From JANQSS01 sp965249735 (GTDB lineage: Bacteria; Bacteroidota; Bacteroidia; Chitinophagales; Saprospiraceae), in assembly GCA_965249735.1 (NCBI GenBank), contig CBDFMS010000023.1, positions 1-64,000 of the forward strand: a DNA stretch of 64,000 nucleotides, read 5' to 3'. The stretch's first letter is position 1, and every line of letters starts with the position of its first letter. The translations under genes were made by a program, and so were the position numbers. This document shows positions 37,940 to 47,600 of the stretch, piece after piece. Under the pieces are notes generated by a model. It saw only the letters and a program-made list of their open reading frames with translations. It searched no databases and had not been told where the DNA came from.

Positions 37940-38344
37940 TCACCGAATGTACATTAAATAACCACCACCAATAATCAAAAACGGAGAAGATAGCATGAGT
38001 AAGACTATTGTCCATCTATAGATCCCCCAATAAGATGCCAACTTCACTTCGCCGTCGTTATTTGGATTAAAGATGATGGGTAATTTATCCCCAATTTTCA
38101 TGGTTGGTTGGCTGTATGCTATTTCTCCATTGTAAACTTTTTTGGTGCCAGCTAGGTCAACATATTCAAATGCCGGCTTGAACGCATCACCATCACTGTC
38201 CCTGATGGTTATAAAATCTATTACTTCAGCCTCTGTTCGCACACCTACCGCCATGATTTTACTCGAAAGTCGATAGTGCTTTAGTGCAAAAAAGGCTAAT
38301 ACCAAACCAATTAGAAAAACTCCACCATATATATATGTGTACAT
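37940..38344 (-). CDS. DUF3592 membrane protein
   Basis: Protein of 134 residues with two membrane helices, at the N-terminus (YIYGGVFLIGLVLAFFAL) and C-terminus (WTIVLLMLSSPFLIIGGGYL). Between lies a small beta domain with the DUF3592 pattern: GVRTEAEVIDF, AFKPAFEYVDLAGTKKVYNG and MKIGDKLPIIFNPNNDGEV. Function unknown in this family. It lies 45 bases upstream of the truncated patB-like copy on the same strand and could be cotranscribed with it. Confidence 0.75.
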   Translation of the reverse strand: MYTYIYGGVFLIGLVLAFFALKHYRLSSKIMAVGVRTEAEVIDFITIRDSDGDAFKPAFEYVDLAGTKKVYNGEIAYSQPTMKIGDKLPIIFNPNNDGEVKLASYWGIYRWTIVLLMLSSPFLIIGGGYLMYIR

Positions 38345-38473
38345 GTCAAAGCATTTTATGTTAGAAGAGAAAGTGCTTCATACAGAATAGCCGTATGCAG
38401 CCAATTCTGAATTTATAAATATAACAAGTTTAAACGACCTTATATTGGCAGTAAAAATCAGTATTTTAGCCAT

Positions 38474-40540
38474 GTGAAACAACTCTTGCTTATCAGCATC
38501 CTAATATTTCCGACCTCAAGGATAATGGCTCAAATCATGTCGGAGGAAGCAACTCAAGAATATGTAGAAGAAATCATATCAAATCTGGAAGAAGATGATT
38601 TTGACAACATTGAGTTTTATGTTCAATTGCTAGAGGAACTATCTAGAAGACCAATGGATTTAAACCGGGATGACCTGTCACCACTGGCCGATGCAGGTCT
38701 AATTTCTAATGAGCAAATCATTGCATTGGATAATCACATTAATAAATATGGCCGATTGCTTGCGATATATGAATTGCAATCAATTCCAAGCTGGGACTTG
38801 AGGGCTATAAATCGAATCCGTCCATTCATTAAAGCAAATCGCGATCTTGACGACGTTCACTTAAGTCCAAAAGACTTATTGAAGGCATCGACCCTCACGC
38901 TACGGTCATATTTATCCAGAAGATTTCCTGAATCAAGTGGATACAATAGTGCTCATGACAGCATAGCACCGGCATACGAAGGGGATCCTTTTCGCCATTA
39001 CATCCGTCTCAGAGCGCAATATCAATACCGATTTTCTGTAGGTATGACGGTTGAAAAAGATGCCGGAGAAGCCTTGTTTTCCAAGAGTAACAATGGATAT
39101 GACTATACTTCATTTCACCTTTATGGCCAATCGGTAAATCGTGTCATAAAGCTGCTAGCTCTCGGAGATTATAAAGTAAACATGGGACAGGGTCTTATTA
39201 TTCACAATGGCTTTGGCGGCAATAAAAGCGCCTATGTTACCGATGTCAAAAAAGGAGGTAAATTATTTCGTCCCCACCCATCTACATATGAGGTAAATTA
39301 TTTTCGCGGCGGTGGAATAGAAGTAAAATTGGCCAAGTACTGGCGTCTGGGCGGCTTTTATTCGAATATGTTGCGTGACGCAAATATTGTAACTGACAGC
39401 GTAGGAGAAGACGTGGAAATATTGGAATTCACATCACTCCAAACATCCGGTCTTCACCGGACGCAAAACGAAATTCAAGATGAAAAACAAATTCGCTACG
39501 AGGCCATTGGAGGTCGCATTGGCATAGAGAAGCGAAAATTTACAGTTTATTTCAACCTATTACACAACAAATTTAACTCACTCCTGGCTCGCACAACCAG
39601 CCCATATAATCAATACCGGTTTAATGGGGACAAGCTATTAAATACGAGTGTAGACTATAGTCTGTCGCTCGGGCCACTTCATTTTTTTGGTGAATCAGCC
39701 TTAAGTGACAATGGGGCGATGGCACATATTGTGGGACTAAAGGCCGGTCTAAGTAAAAAGATAAAATGGGTCAGCGTTTATCGACATTATCCAAGAGACT
39801 ATCAAAGCATCCAGCCGAAGTCGTTTGGAGAGAGCCGGGACGCTTACAACGAATCGGGTTTTTATAACGCCTTAGATTACACGATCAACGCAAAGTTTCA
39901 ATTAAGTGGATATGCGGATTTATGGACGAATCCCTGGTTAAGATTCAATGTGGATGCTCCTGCATCCGGAGAAGAATATGTATTCAAGTTTCGATATTAC
40001 AAAAAGCGAAAAATTGAAGCTTATGCCCAATATAAATACGAAGAAAAAGCCGTATCGGTTGAGAGTACAGGTGGATTTACCGGAATAGAGCGACGAAAGC
40101 GCAACCAACTGCGTTGCCATGTTAATTATAATATTAACAGATCATTGAAATGGCGAAGCCGGGCAGAATATAATCGAGTGGAATTTGAAGATCATACTTC
40201 GGATGGTTATTTAATTTACCAGGACTTTATTTACAAGCCGCTACAATTTCCACTTTCCTTTACGACTCGCTATTCCTTTTTCAGTACAGATGACTACGAT
40301 AGTCGCATCTATGCGTATGAAAATCATTTACTATACAACTACAGTTTACCGGGCTTTTCGGGTACCGGTCATCGGTTCTATATCAATCTTCGTTACAAAC
40401 CTATCAAACCGTTGACCTTAGAATTGCGATTTGATCAAGTATCCTATACTGATCGTACAATTATCGGTAGTGGAACAGCCACACGCCAGGGAAATCGCGT
40501 GCGGCAAGTTGCTGTTCAGTTGCAATGGGTAATAAATTAA
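38474..40540 (+). CDS. Outer-membrane protein with N-terminal helix-hairpin-helix region
   Basis: Protein of 688 residues with a signal peptide (LLLISILIFPTSRIMAQ). Residues about 45-120 form a helix-hairpin-helix-like region related to ComEA (PMDLNRDDLSPLADAGLIS, GRLLAIYELQSI, LRAINRIRPFI). The rest is a long run of amphipathic strands rich in Tyr and Arg, ending VRQVAVQLQWVIN, the form of an outer-membrane barrel. Such proteins are common in Bacteroidota but of unknown role; the helical part may bind protein rather than DNA, since it is exported. The start is GTG at 38474: the ATG two bases earlier is followed at once by a stop. Confidence 0.78.
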   Translation: MKQLLLISILIFPTSRIMAQIMSEEATQEYVEEIISNLEEDDFDNIEFYVQLLEELSRRPMDLNRDDLSPLADAGLISNEQIIALDNHINKYGRLLAIYELQSIPSWDLRAINRIRPFIKANRDLDDVHLSPKDLLKASTLTLRSYLSRRFPESSGYNSAHDSIAPAYEGDPFRHYIRLRAQYQYRFSVGMTVEKDAGEALFSKSNNGYDYTSFHLYGQSVNRVIKLLALGDYKVNMGQGLIIHNGFGGNKSAYVTDVKKGGKLFRPHPSTYEVNYFRGGGIEVKLAKYWRLGGFYSNMLRDANIVTDSVGEDVEILEFTSLQTSGLHRTQNEIQDEKQIRYEAIGGRIGIEKRKFTVYFNLLHNKFNSLLARTTSPYNQYRFNGDKLLNTSVDYSLSLGPLHFFGESALSDNGAMAHIVGLKAGLSKKIKWVSVYRHYPRDYQSIQPKSFGESRDAYNESGFYNALDYTINAKFQLSGYADLWTNPWLRFNVDAPASGEEYVFKFRYYKKRKIEAYAQYKYEEKAVSVESTGGFTGIERRKRNQLRCHVNYNINRSLKWRSRAEYNRVEFEDHTSDGYLIYQDFIYKPLQFPLSFTTRYSFFSTDDYDSRIYAYENHLLYNYSLPGFSGTGHRFYINLRYKPIKPLTLELRFDQVSYTDRTIIGSGTATRQGNRVRQVAVQLQWVIN

Positions 40541-40611
40541 TCCCATTTGCGAACAATGATATTCATTCAAATATTTCACCAAATTATTTCCTTTTTTTAA
40601 ACTGAATATAT

Positions 40612-41841
40612 TTAATTATATAATAAGTACTTATTTCTAAGTTCTTTAAACCTGCTTAATTCAGGTTCCCATTCCTGCCGAATTTCTTTTTCGGACTTCC
40701 CTTCTTTTAACGATTGACGCAAAGTTGAGTTTCCGGCCAATTTATCGAAAAACGAAGTCTTCGTCACATAATCAATTCCGTCACCTGACAAATATTCCAG
40801 GAGAAATGATAAATCCAATGTTCTGTTTTTATAAATAGTTTTTATATCATATGTACGTAAGTCTATACCCCTGCATCGAATATTTTCGTGTTTTGGCGTC
40901 ATAGCTCCCGGCATTGGTTGAGGGCTAAAGTAAAAATCACCTGCAGGAGCATCAGGTCGCCCAAGAACTTGAAATTGAAACGTTGTCCCACGACCGATAC
41001 TATATTCCGTCGGTTCAAACAAGCACAAGGAAGGATATAAAAGGATGGATTGAAGGTTAGGTAGATTAGGTGACGGCTTGATAGGCAATTGATAAGTCGA
41101 TTCATGGTTATAATGCAAGCATGAAACCACGGTTAGATCTAAATCTGAACATGCCGCCCACTCTTCAGCCAAAATCATCTTCGATAATTCTCCAAAAGTC
41201 ATTCCATGAACAATTGGAACAGGATGCAGTCCTACGAAAGAAGAAAATTCAGACTGCAAGACCGGTCCATCGACATAAAATCCATTGGGGTTTGGGCGGT
41301 CAAGGACAATTAATTTAACTCCATGCTCTGAACAAGCTTCCATGACATAACTCAAGGTCGATAAAAACGTATAAAATCGCACGCCGACATCTTGTATATC
41401 AAATATAAGGTAATCCAACTCCTTCATAATTTCTGCTTCTGGCTTTCTTGTACTACCATATAAAGAGGTAAGATGGATGCCGGTCTTTTCGTCGACTCCA
41501 TCTTCTATGTGACTTCCAGCATCTGCCTCACCCCGAAATCCATGTTCCGGAGCAAAAATATTTTTAATGTCGACATTCAGGGCAAGAAGTGTATCGACCA
41601 GGTGTGTCTTGTCAACAACCGATGTCTGATTGACCACAAGCCCGATCTTTTTATTTTCTATCAATGGAAAATATGTATCGAGTCGTTCAGCGCCGGTTAA
41701 AACATCTGCTTCAGTTAAAATCACAAATTGTTGGCTTTTTTCACTTATTCCATCGTGATTTTGATCTGAATCCGATTGACTCGTACAAGCCACCTGGCAG
41801 CTACACATGACAATCAAGAGAAAAATACTTTCTATCTTCAT
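40612..41841 (-). CDS. namZ: Exo-beta-N-acetylmuramidase NamZ (DUF1343), lipoprotein
   Basis: Peptidoglycan-recycling enzyme of 409 residues that removes N-acetylmuramic acid from muropeptide ends. The lipoprotein signal runs SIFLLIVMCSCQVAC. The DUF1343 blocks are GLVVNQTSVVDKTHLVD, FAPEHGFRGEADAG, IFDIQDVGVRFYTFLSTL, LDRPNPNGFYVDGPVL, PIVHGMTFGELSKMI and ERIGRGTTFQ-like EYSIGRGTTFQFQVLG. I start at the ATG at 41841, which gives a compact signal; the ATG at 41859 would leave only 11 bases to the divergent nuclease gene. Confidence 0.9.
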   Translation of the reverse strand: MKIESIFLLIVMCSCQVACTSQSDSDQNHDGISEKSQQFVILTEADVLTGAERLDTYFPLIENKKIGLVVNQTSVVDKTHLVDTLLALNVDIKNIFAPEHGFRGEADAGSHIEDGVDEKTGIHLTSLYGSTRKPEAEIMKELDYLIFDIQDVGVRFYTFLSTLSYVMEACSEHGVKLIVLDRPNPNGFYVDGPVLQSEFSSFVGLHPVPIVHGMTFGELSKMILAEEWAACSDLDLTVVSCLHYNHESTYQLPIKPSPNLPNLQSILLYPSLCLFEPTEYSIGRGTTFQFQVLGRPDAPAGDFYFSPQPMPGAMTPKHENIRCRGIDLRTYDIKTIYKNRTLDLSFLLEYLSGDGIDYVTKTSFFDKLAGNSTLRQSLKEGKSEKEIRQEWEPELSRFKELRNKYLLYN

Positions 41842-41870
41842 GACTCCAATATATATCATTTAGATATAAT

Positions 41871-43265
41871 ATGTTAGAAAAATATGCCGTAGTTGACATT
41901 GAAGCGACCGGTGGAACACAAAAAGTCGATCGCATTATTGAGATTGGAATAATCCTAATTGATGGAGATGAAATTACTTCGTCTTACAGTTCGCTTGTTA
42001 ATCCGGGTATAGGCATACCACCTTTCATTACGAAATTGACCGGCATTAATAATTCTATGGTTGCGGATGCACCATCATTCCATGAAATAGCTAAGATTAT
42101 TGTGGAAATGACAGAAAATCGATCATTGGTTGCTCATAATGTTAGTTTTGATTACCGTATTCTTCGAGAAGAATTCATTCGTCTGGGCTATGAATTCAAA
42201 AGCGATACGCTATGCACTGCAAGACTAAGCAAAGAGTATTTTCCTGAGATTGAACGTCATAATCTGGCCAGTGTCGCATTAGCATTGGGCATGCAAATAT
42301 CTGATCGACACAGGGCAAAAGATGATGCTTTGGCCACAGCTCATATCATGTTAGAAATCCTTGCTAAAAGTCGTGGTAATGGGCACGCTCTAAAAAACAT
42401 GAGCATCTACAAACGTACTTCACGCCTACCTTTTCATGTTCAGGAAGAACAGATCCTCGACCTTCCAAATATTTGCGGAGTGTACTATATGTTGGATGAG
42501 GACGATGAGCCGGTGTACATCGGAAAAAGTATTAAAATCAGAACGCGTATTCGATCTCATTTCAGTGACGGATCATCCAAAACCGAAAAGATGCATAAAC
42601 TTGTGCATTCGATTAAATACCATGAAACCGGAAGTGAGTTAATGGCTGAAATTTATGAGAGTTTAGAAATCAGAAAACATAAACCATTATTAAATCGAGC
42701 AAAACGAAGAACTCGTTTTGAAACGGCCTTGTTACAGGGCCAGGAAGGAGATTACAACACATTTAAAATTAAGCACAAGACCAAGGTTAAAAATGGCGAA
42801 GAGGTGCTTCAATGGTTTTCTTCAAAAAATGCTGCAAAAGCATACATCTCAGGACTTGTTCAAAACTATGACCTATGTTCTTGCCTTTGTAGGATAAATA
42901 CGAACAGCAGTGACTGTACGACTTATAAAATCGGGAACTGTGCGGGAGCAAATTTGAAACATGAAGATGCGGATTCCTATAATCTTCGGTTTGCCAATGC
43001 ATTTGTAATGGCGGATAAATTGTTCGAAGATAAAATGATCATATTGGACAACGGTCGAAATGCGGATGAATATTCAGCCTTTTTTATCGCAGACAATCGC
43101 GTTTCATTTGTTGGTTATGCGCCTATTAATTCTGACTGGAATAACGAGCAGAAAATCACGGAGCAACTCGATTTTATTGAACACAATCCTGAAATTGATC
43201 GCATTGCTTATCGATATTATTATCTACGAAAGTATTTGAAAAAGATTCAATTAAAATCCATCTGA
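41871..43265 (+). CDS. DEDDh exonuclease fused to GIY-YIG nuclease domain
   Basis: Two-nuclease protein of 464 residues. The N-terminal DnaQ-like 3'-5' exonuclease has VVDIEATGG (Asp9, Glu11), SLVAHNVSFDYRIL and HRAKDDALATA. A GIY-YIG domain follows near residue 200: GVYYMLDEDDEPVYIGKS and KIRTRIRSHF, like the N-terminus of UvrC or Cho. The C-terminal 200 residues are a less conserved region with several Cys (SCLCRINTNSSDC). The fusion is known in Bacteroidota and is thought to serve DNA repair. Its start is 29 bases from the divergent namZ start, so the two promoters must overlap coding sequence. Confidence 0.9.
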   Translation: MLEKYAVVDIEATGGTQKVDRIIEIGIILIDGDEITSSYSSLVNPGIGIPPFITKLTGINNSMVADAPSFHEIAKIIVEMTENRSLVAHNVSFDYRILREEFIRLGYEFKSDTLCTARLSKEYFPEIERHNLASVALALGMQISDRHRAKDDALATAHIMLEILAKSRGNGHALKNMSIYKRTSRLPFHVQEEQILDLPNICGVYYMLDEDDEPVYIGKSIKIRTRIRSHFSDGSSKTEKMHKLVHSIKYHETGSELMAEIYESLEIRKHKPLLNRAKRRTRFETALLQGQEGDYNTFKIKHKTKVKNGEEVLQWFSSKNAAKAYISGLVQNYDLCSCLCRINTNSSDCTTYKIGNCAGANLKHEDADSYNLRFANAFVMADKLFEDKMIILDNGRNADEYSAFFIADNRVSFVGYAPINSDWNNEQKITEQLDFIEHNPEIDRIAYRYYYLRKYLKKIQLKSI

Positions 43266-43287
43266 TTCAAGCGGCAAGATTTTCATT

Positions 43288-44103
43288 TTAGTCAGAGGAA
43301 ATAAGATGTCGCATATTTTCATGCATTTCACGGGCAGCCTTTGCTGAAGCAGTAGCAAAATTTTCTGAGTCATCGGCAAAAATAATAGCTCGAGAACTAT
43401 TAACTAATAGACCTAGGTTTCGACTTCTTCCATACTCATAGACCAGGTCTAAACTTCCTCCTTGCGCTCCTACACCTGGAACGAGTAAAAAATGGTTGGG
43501 CGCGTATTTTCGAATGTTTTTAAAATACGCCGGTTTAGTCGCTCCGACAACATACATCAATCGATCATCTTCTGTCCAGGTTGAAGACTTTTGGATTACT
43601 TCTTCAAAAACATGCATTCCGTTTTCCAGCAAGGACATTTGAAAATCCAGACTTCCCGCATTGGATGTCAGGGCTAAAAGAATAATTGTTTTATCCTCAT
43701 ACTCCAGAAAAGGGCTTATTACATCCCGGCCCATGTATGGATTCAATGTAACGGCATCAAAATTAAGTTCACCAAAAATGGACTCAGCATATTTTCGAGC
43801 TGTATTGCCAATATCGCCTCGTTTCGCATCAGCAATTAAAAAATGTGATTCCGGTAATAGTTTGCGCGTCTGTTCCAACGCTCGCCACCCCTCCTTACCC
43901 AAGGCCTCGAAAAAGGCAAAATTGAGCTTGTAAGCAACACAATGTTCAGCGGTAGCTTCTATTATCGCTTGATTAAACGATACAATTCCATCAGCGTTTT
44001 GCTTGAGATGTTTAGGTAGTTTGGCCAGGTCTGGATCAAGACCTACACAGAGGAAATTCTTTTTTTCATCAACAAGATGCGATAGCTCTTTTACATTCAT
44101 CAA
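43288..44103 (-). CDS. pyrF: Orotidine 5'-phosphate decarboxylase, type 2
   Basis: Last step of UMP synthesis. The 271-residue length and motif FLIADAKRGDIGNTARKYA (catalytic Lys and Asp) place it in the longer type 2 group found in mycobacteria and Bacteroidota. FLCVGLDPDLAKLP at the N-terminus, DAVTLNPYMGRDVI and LLVPGVGAQGGSL complete the barrel. The start overlaps the NifU-like gene's stop by four bases, so it is translationally coupled as the last gene of a run mrp, nfu, pyrF. Confidence 0.95.
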   Translation of the reverse strand: MMNVKELSHLVDEKKNFLCVGLDPDLAKLPKHLKQNADGIVSFNQAIIEATAEHCVAYKLNFAFFEALGKEGWRALEQTRKLLPESHFLIADAKRGDIGNTARKYAESIFGELNFDAVTLNPYMGRDVISPFLEYEDKTIILLALTSNAGSLDFQMSLLENGMHVFEEVIQKSSTWTEDDRLMYVVGATKPAYFKNIRKYAPNHFLLVPGVGAQGGSLDLVYEYGRSRNLGLLVNSSRAIIFADDSENFATASAKAAREMHENMRHLISSD

Positions 44104-44366
44104 GTTTGACCATTGACAGCTATGACAGAATGAATTTGTGGATATTTGTTTTTTAAGGTTTGTTCTACACCTGCCCGCAATGTCATAGAGGACATTTCAC
44201 AGGAGGCGCAATTACCTGTCCACCGGACTTGAACGTCAAATTCAGGTGTGATATCAACTACATGCACATTACCTCCGTCAACGGCAAGATGTGGGCGTAT
44301 TTCCTCTAACGCACCATTTATCTTTTCCAACCAATCTTGTTTGTCTGTCAAGGACATATTATTCAA
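44100..44366 (-). CDS. NifU-like Fe-S scaffold protein
   Basis: Single-domain Nfu protein of 88 residues that carries or delivers a 4Fe-4S cluster. The C-x-x-C motif is in GNCASCEMSSMTLRAGVE, and HLAVDGGNVHVVDI precedes it as in the family. It lies between mrp (21 bases) and pyrF (overlap), and the pairing with the Mrp ATPase, another Fe-S carrier, is a functional fit. No other part of the domain set (NifU N-terminal, ferredoxin-like) is present. Confidence 0.93.
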   Translation of the reverse strand: MNNMSLTDKQDWLEKINGALEEIRPHLAVDGGNVHVVDITPEFDVQVRWTGNCASCEMSSMTLRAGVEQTLKNKYPQIHSVIAVNGQT

Positions 44367-44387
44367 TAAAGCATTAAATATAAAATA

Positions 44388-45476
44388 TTAGGCATTTACC
44401 TGTACAATTTCGGTCGGACTTAAATTTTTATTTCTATCATCCAAGGCACTCAGGACCTTTCGCGCAATTTTTCCAAAGTATCCGTCTTCTTGAATCCATT
44501 CCTGATCAACTTGAACGGCATGATCGCCGGACTCACGAATTGCCATAACTAAAGGCACCTGCCCAATCATCTGTGTTTCAACAGAAGTGGCCAATTTCTC
44601 CCCACCTCCACGACCGAATATATGATATTGCCTGTCAGGTAAATCCGCCGGGCTAAACCAGGACATATTCTCGATGACTCCAAGGATTGGAACATTAATA
44701 TTTGGCAATCGGAACATATTCGCGGCTTTAAGTGCATCGGCAATGGCAACATCCTGAGGTGTCGTCACCAGGACCATTCCCGTTACGGGCACCGTTTGAA
44801 CTAAGGTCAGTTGAATATCTCCGGTGCCTGGTGGCAAATCCACGACCAGGACATCAAGCTCAGGCCAAATTGTTTCATTTACAAATTGCTTAATCACACC
44901 ACTCAATCTTGGCCCTCGCAGCACCACGGCTTGTTCAGGCTCCACGACGAAGCCGATTGACATGAGATGGATGCCTTCATCCGTCATCAGCGGGACAATT
45001 TTTGGTACACCCATCACTTTTTGTATCTCCGGGCGCTGTCCTTCCATTCCAAACATAATGGGCATCGAAGGACCATATAGATCAGCATCCAACACACCAA
45101 CACTCAAACCCATAGCCTTCAATCCACGTGCCAGGTTAGCCGCTATTGTAGATTTGCCTACACCACCCTTTCCTGAGGCTATGGCTACGATATTCTTTAT
45201 ATGAGGTATCTGTTTTAAGGTCCGCTCTTCATTTTTATCCACCATCATATGGATATGTACTTCCGCATCGGGAAAAGCGTTTTTAAGTGCAGTTTGACAC
45301 GCAAAATTCAACTCAGCGCGCACTGCCGAATCTAGATTTGAGACGACTAATTCAAAATAAATGTTGTTATCTCTGATCTTGAGATTTCGAACCCGATCTG
45401 TCTCAATGATATTACTTCCCGATTTCGGATCAGGAATTTCATATAGTATGCTAACTACTTTGTTGTTATCTATCAT
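44388..45476 (-). CDS. mrp: Mrp/ApbC-type P-loop ATPase for Fe-S assembly
   Basis: Protein of 362 residues: an N-terminal MIP18-like domain (about 1-85) then a deviant-Walker ATPase with ASGKGGVGKST at about 101-110, DADLYGPSMPIMFG, DLPPGTGDIQLTL and TPQDVAIADALKAANMF. Where many relatives carry the cluster-binding Cys-x-x-Cys after IENMSW, this protein has FSPADLPDRQYHIFG and no cysteines. I recall the same in other Bacteroidota. The role as Fe-S carrier is established for the family; how this form binds a cluster is not evident. The Nfu gene follows. Confidence 0.92.
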   Translation of the reverse strand: MIDNNKVVSILYEIPDPKSGSNIIETDRVRNLKIRDNNIYFELVVSNLDSAVRAELNFACQTALKNAFPDAEVHIHMMVDKNEERTLKQIPHIKNIVAIASGKGGVGKSTIAANLARGLKAMGLSVGVLDADLYGPSMPIMFGMEGQRPEIQKVMGVPKIVPLMTDEGIHLMSIGFVVEPEQAVVLRGPRLSGVIKQFVNETIWPELDVLVVDLPPGTGDIQLTLVQTVPVTGMVLVTTPQDVAIADALKAANMFRLPNINVPILGVIENMSWFSPADLPDRQYHIFGRGGGEKLATSVETQMIGQVPLVMAIRESGDHAVQVDQEWIQEDGYFGKIARKVLSALDDRNKNLSPTEIVQVNA

Positions 45477-45581
45477 ACGATGTCCAATTTGCTGGCCGGC
45501 TCAAAGGTAAACATTGTAAACCTGCGAATGTTTGAATATCATTCTAATCCTTGAACATCATATAAAAAGTGGCAAATACGC

Positions 45582-45589
45582 TATCTTTG
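45582..45589 (+). promoter_or_regulatory. -7 promoter box for ribF
   Basis: TATCTTTG followed by C, a full TAnnTTTG match, lies 20 bases before the TTG start of ribF. It falls in the gap between the divergent mrp and ribF genes and supports the TTG start. Confidence 0.5.
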
Positions 45590-45609
45590 CCATGTAAAAT
45601 CCCGCAAGT

Positions 45610-46556
45610 TTGAAGATACACAGAGGACAAATAGATTATTCTACACTGCAAGGTCATGTCATTACTATTGGCACTTTTGATGGTCTTCACGTTGCTCACA
45701 AATCGATTGTAGATTCGGTCATTAATCTGTCCCTGGCAAAAGGATGTGAATCGATCTTAATCACCTTTGAACCACACCCGCGAAGCGTCATTTATCCAAA
45801 AGACGATGGATTAAGATTACTCACAGAATTAGACGAAAAAATTGAGCTCATACGACAAACAGGAATTGACCATCTGGTTGTTTATCCATTTACAGTAGAA
45901 TTTAGCCAATTACCTCCGCAAGAATATATCGAAGAATTTATTATTGAAAAATTCAAACCGAAAGGAATTATTGTAGGCTTCGATCATCGATTTGGGTTAA
46001 ATCGCCAGGGAGATTATAACATGTTGGACTACTATGCCAAGAAGCATAACATCGAGTTGATCGAAATATCTAAAAAAGAGTCTAATAAAATTAAGATTTC
46101 ATCCACAACCATTCGAAAATCTCTGAGCGATGGAAAAATTAAAGACGCCAATCAATTATTAGGATACAGATATTTTTTATCCGGTGAGGTGATCAAAGGA
46201 GATAGTGTCGGAGCGTCATTGGGATACCCAACTGCCAATTTACGGTTAGGCAATCAACAAAAATTAGTACCAAAATCAGGCATCTACGCAGCCTTTGTAC
46301 ACGTTCAAGATGCCCAGTATGACGGATTGCTTTATATTGGTCAAAAACCTTCATTAAATGACGGCAATACAATATTTATCGAAGTAAATCTTCGTGATTT
46401 TAAAGGATATCTTTATGGTGAGCATTTAAAAATCGAACTAGTGGAGTTTGTTCGCGAAGACCAAAAATTTAGCGATCTCGAATCTTTAAAATCCAAAATC
46501 CAAGAGGATGAAATGCTTATTATAGATATTCTGGAAGCAGAAAAAAACGAAAAGTC
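45610..46556 (+). CDS. ribF: Riboflavin kinase / FAD synthetase
   Basis: Bifunctional enzyme making FMN and then FAD. The N-terminal nucleotidyltransferase domain has VITIGTFDGLHVAHKSI, FEPHPRSVIY, IVGFDHRFGLNRQGDY and KISSTTIRKSLSDG. The C-terminal kinase domain has GASLGYPTANLRL (conserved Pro-Thr-Ala-Asn) and NDGNTIFIEVNLRDF. Length 316 (stop codon at 46558-46560; end set just before it here) is normal. The start is TTG at 45610, with no ATG in frame that keeps the first strand. The glycosyltransferase downstream begins within its stop codon. Confidence 0.95.
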
Positions 46557-47600
46557 CTGAAGACCGCTGTAGCTATACTAAATTACAATGGGTCGGCTTT
46601 ACTTCGAACATTCTTACCCTCTATTATTCGTCACACACCAAGAGACATAGATCTCGTCGTAATCGACAATGCATCGACTGATGATTCAATTCACGTGATC
46701 AAAGATCTGAGCTCTCGCATACAAATCATCCAATTGTTAGAGAATTTCGGTTTTGCAGGTGGATACAACAAAGGGTTGAAGCAAATAGAAGCCGACGTCT
46801 ATATATTACTAAACTCAGATATAGAAGTTACCGAAAATTGGACTACTCCACTTCTTCAAAGACTAAATTCAGATGCTCACATTGGAATTGTAACACCAAA
46901 AATCAAGTCCTATAATGACAAAAATCTGTTCGAATATGCCGGGGCATCCGGAGGCTTGTTAGATAAGTTTGGATATGCATTTTGTCGTGGAAGAATTTTC
47001 GATTCAATTGAAGAAGATCAAGGACAATATGACGAAGAATTTAAATTAGCCTGGGCCTCTGGTTGTGCCTTTGTCATACGGTCCAAACTATTCCATGGTC
47101 TAGGCGGATTTGATGACTCTTTTTTTGCACATTACGAGGAGATAGACCTTTGCTGGCGACTTCGTCGAACCGGGCATCACATTTTGAGTATACCCTCCTC
47201 TACTGTTTACCATCTTGGAGGAGGTACAATGAAATACGCTTCTCCGCAAAAGCTTTATTTCAATTTTAGAAATAGCCTTTATATGCTCTATAAAAATCTA
47301 AGTGGATGGGTAAGAATTAAAAAATTGCTGAGCCGACTTATTCTCGATGGCGTAGCTGCAATTGTATTTCTGATTGAAGGAAAGTTTATTTACATCAAAT
47401 CCATCCTACGCGCTCATTACGCATTTTACACCAATTTATCCCGGCTAAATAAAACTAAAATCTCTGAATTTGAAAGAATATCCGCTCTTCGAATTGGGGC
47501 CACGGTAGTCGATGGCGAATATTCACAATCTATTATTTATAATTTCTTTTTCAAAAACAAAAAGAGATTTGACGAACTGGACTACTATGAAAAAGATTGA
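46557..47600 (+). CDS. Glycosyltransferase family 2, probable CTG start
   Basis: GT-A enzyme of about 347 residues. From CTG at 46557 the protein reads KTAVAILNYNGSALLR, then VVIDNASTDDS, FGFAGGYNKGLKQIEAD, ILLNSDIEVTENW (metal-binding Asp), WASGCAFVIRSKLF, HYEEIDLCWRLRRTGHH and STVYHLGGGTMK: a rhamnosyltransferase-like pattern. No ATG, GTG or TTG lies in frame upstream before a stop; the first standard codon (GTG 46695) would remove the nucleotide-binding strand. The CTG overlaps the ribF stop (CTGA), so coupled reinitiation is likely. Substrate unknown. Confidence 0.85.
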   Translation: MKTAVAILNYNGSALLRTFLPSIIRHTPRDIDLVVIDNASTDDSIHVIKDLSSRIQIIQLLENFGFAGGYNKGLKQIEADVYILLNSDIEVTENWTTPLLQRLNSDAHIGIVTPKIKSYNDKNLFEYAGASGGLLDKFGYAFCRGRIFDSIEEDQGQYDEEFKLAWASGCAFVIRSKLFHGLGGFDDSFFAHYEEIDLCWRLRRTGHHILSIPSSTVYHLGGGTMKYASPQKLYFNFRNSLYMLYKNLSGWVRIKKLLSRLILDGVAAIVFLIEGKFIYIKSILRAHYAFYTNLSRLNKTKISEFERISALRIGATVVDGEYSQSIIYNFFFKNKKRFDELDYYEKD

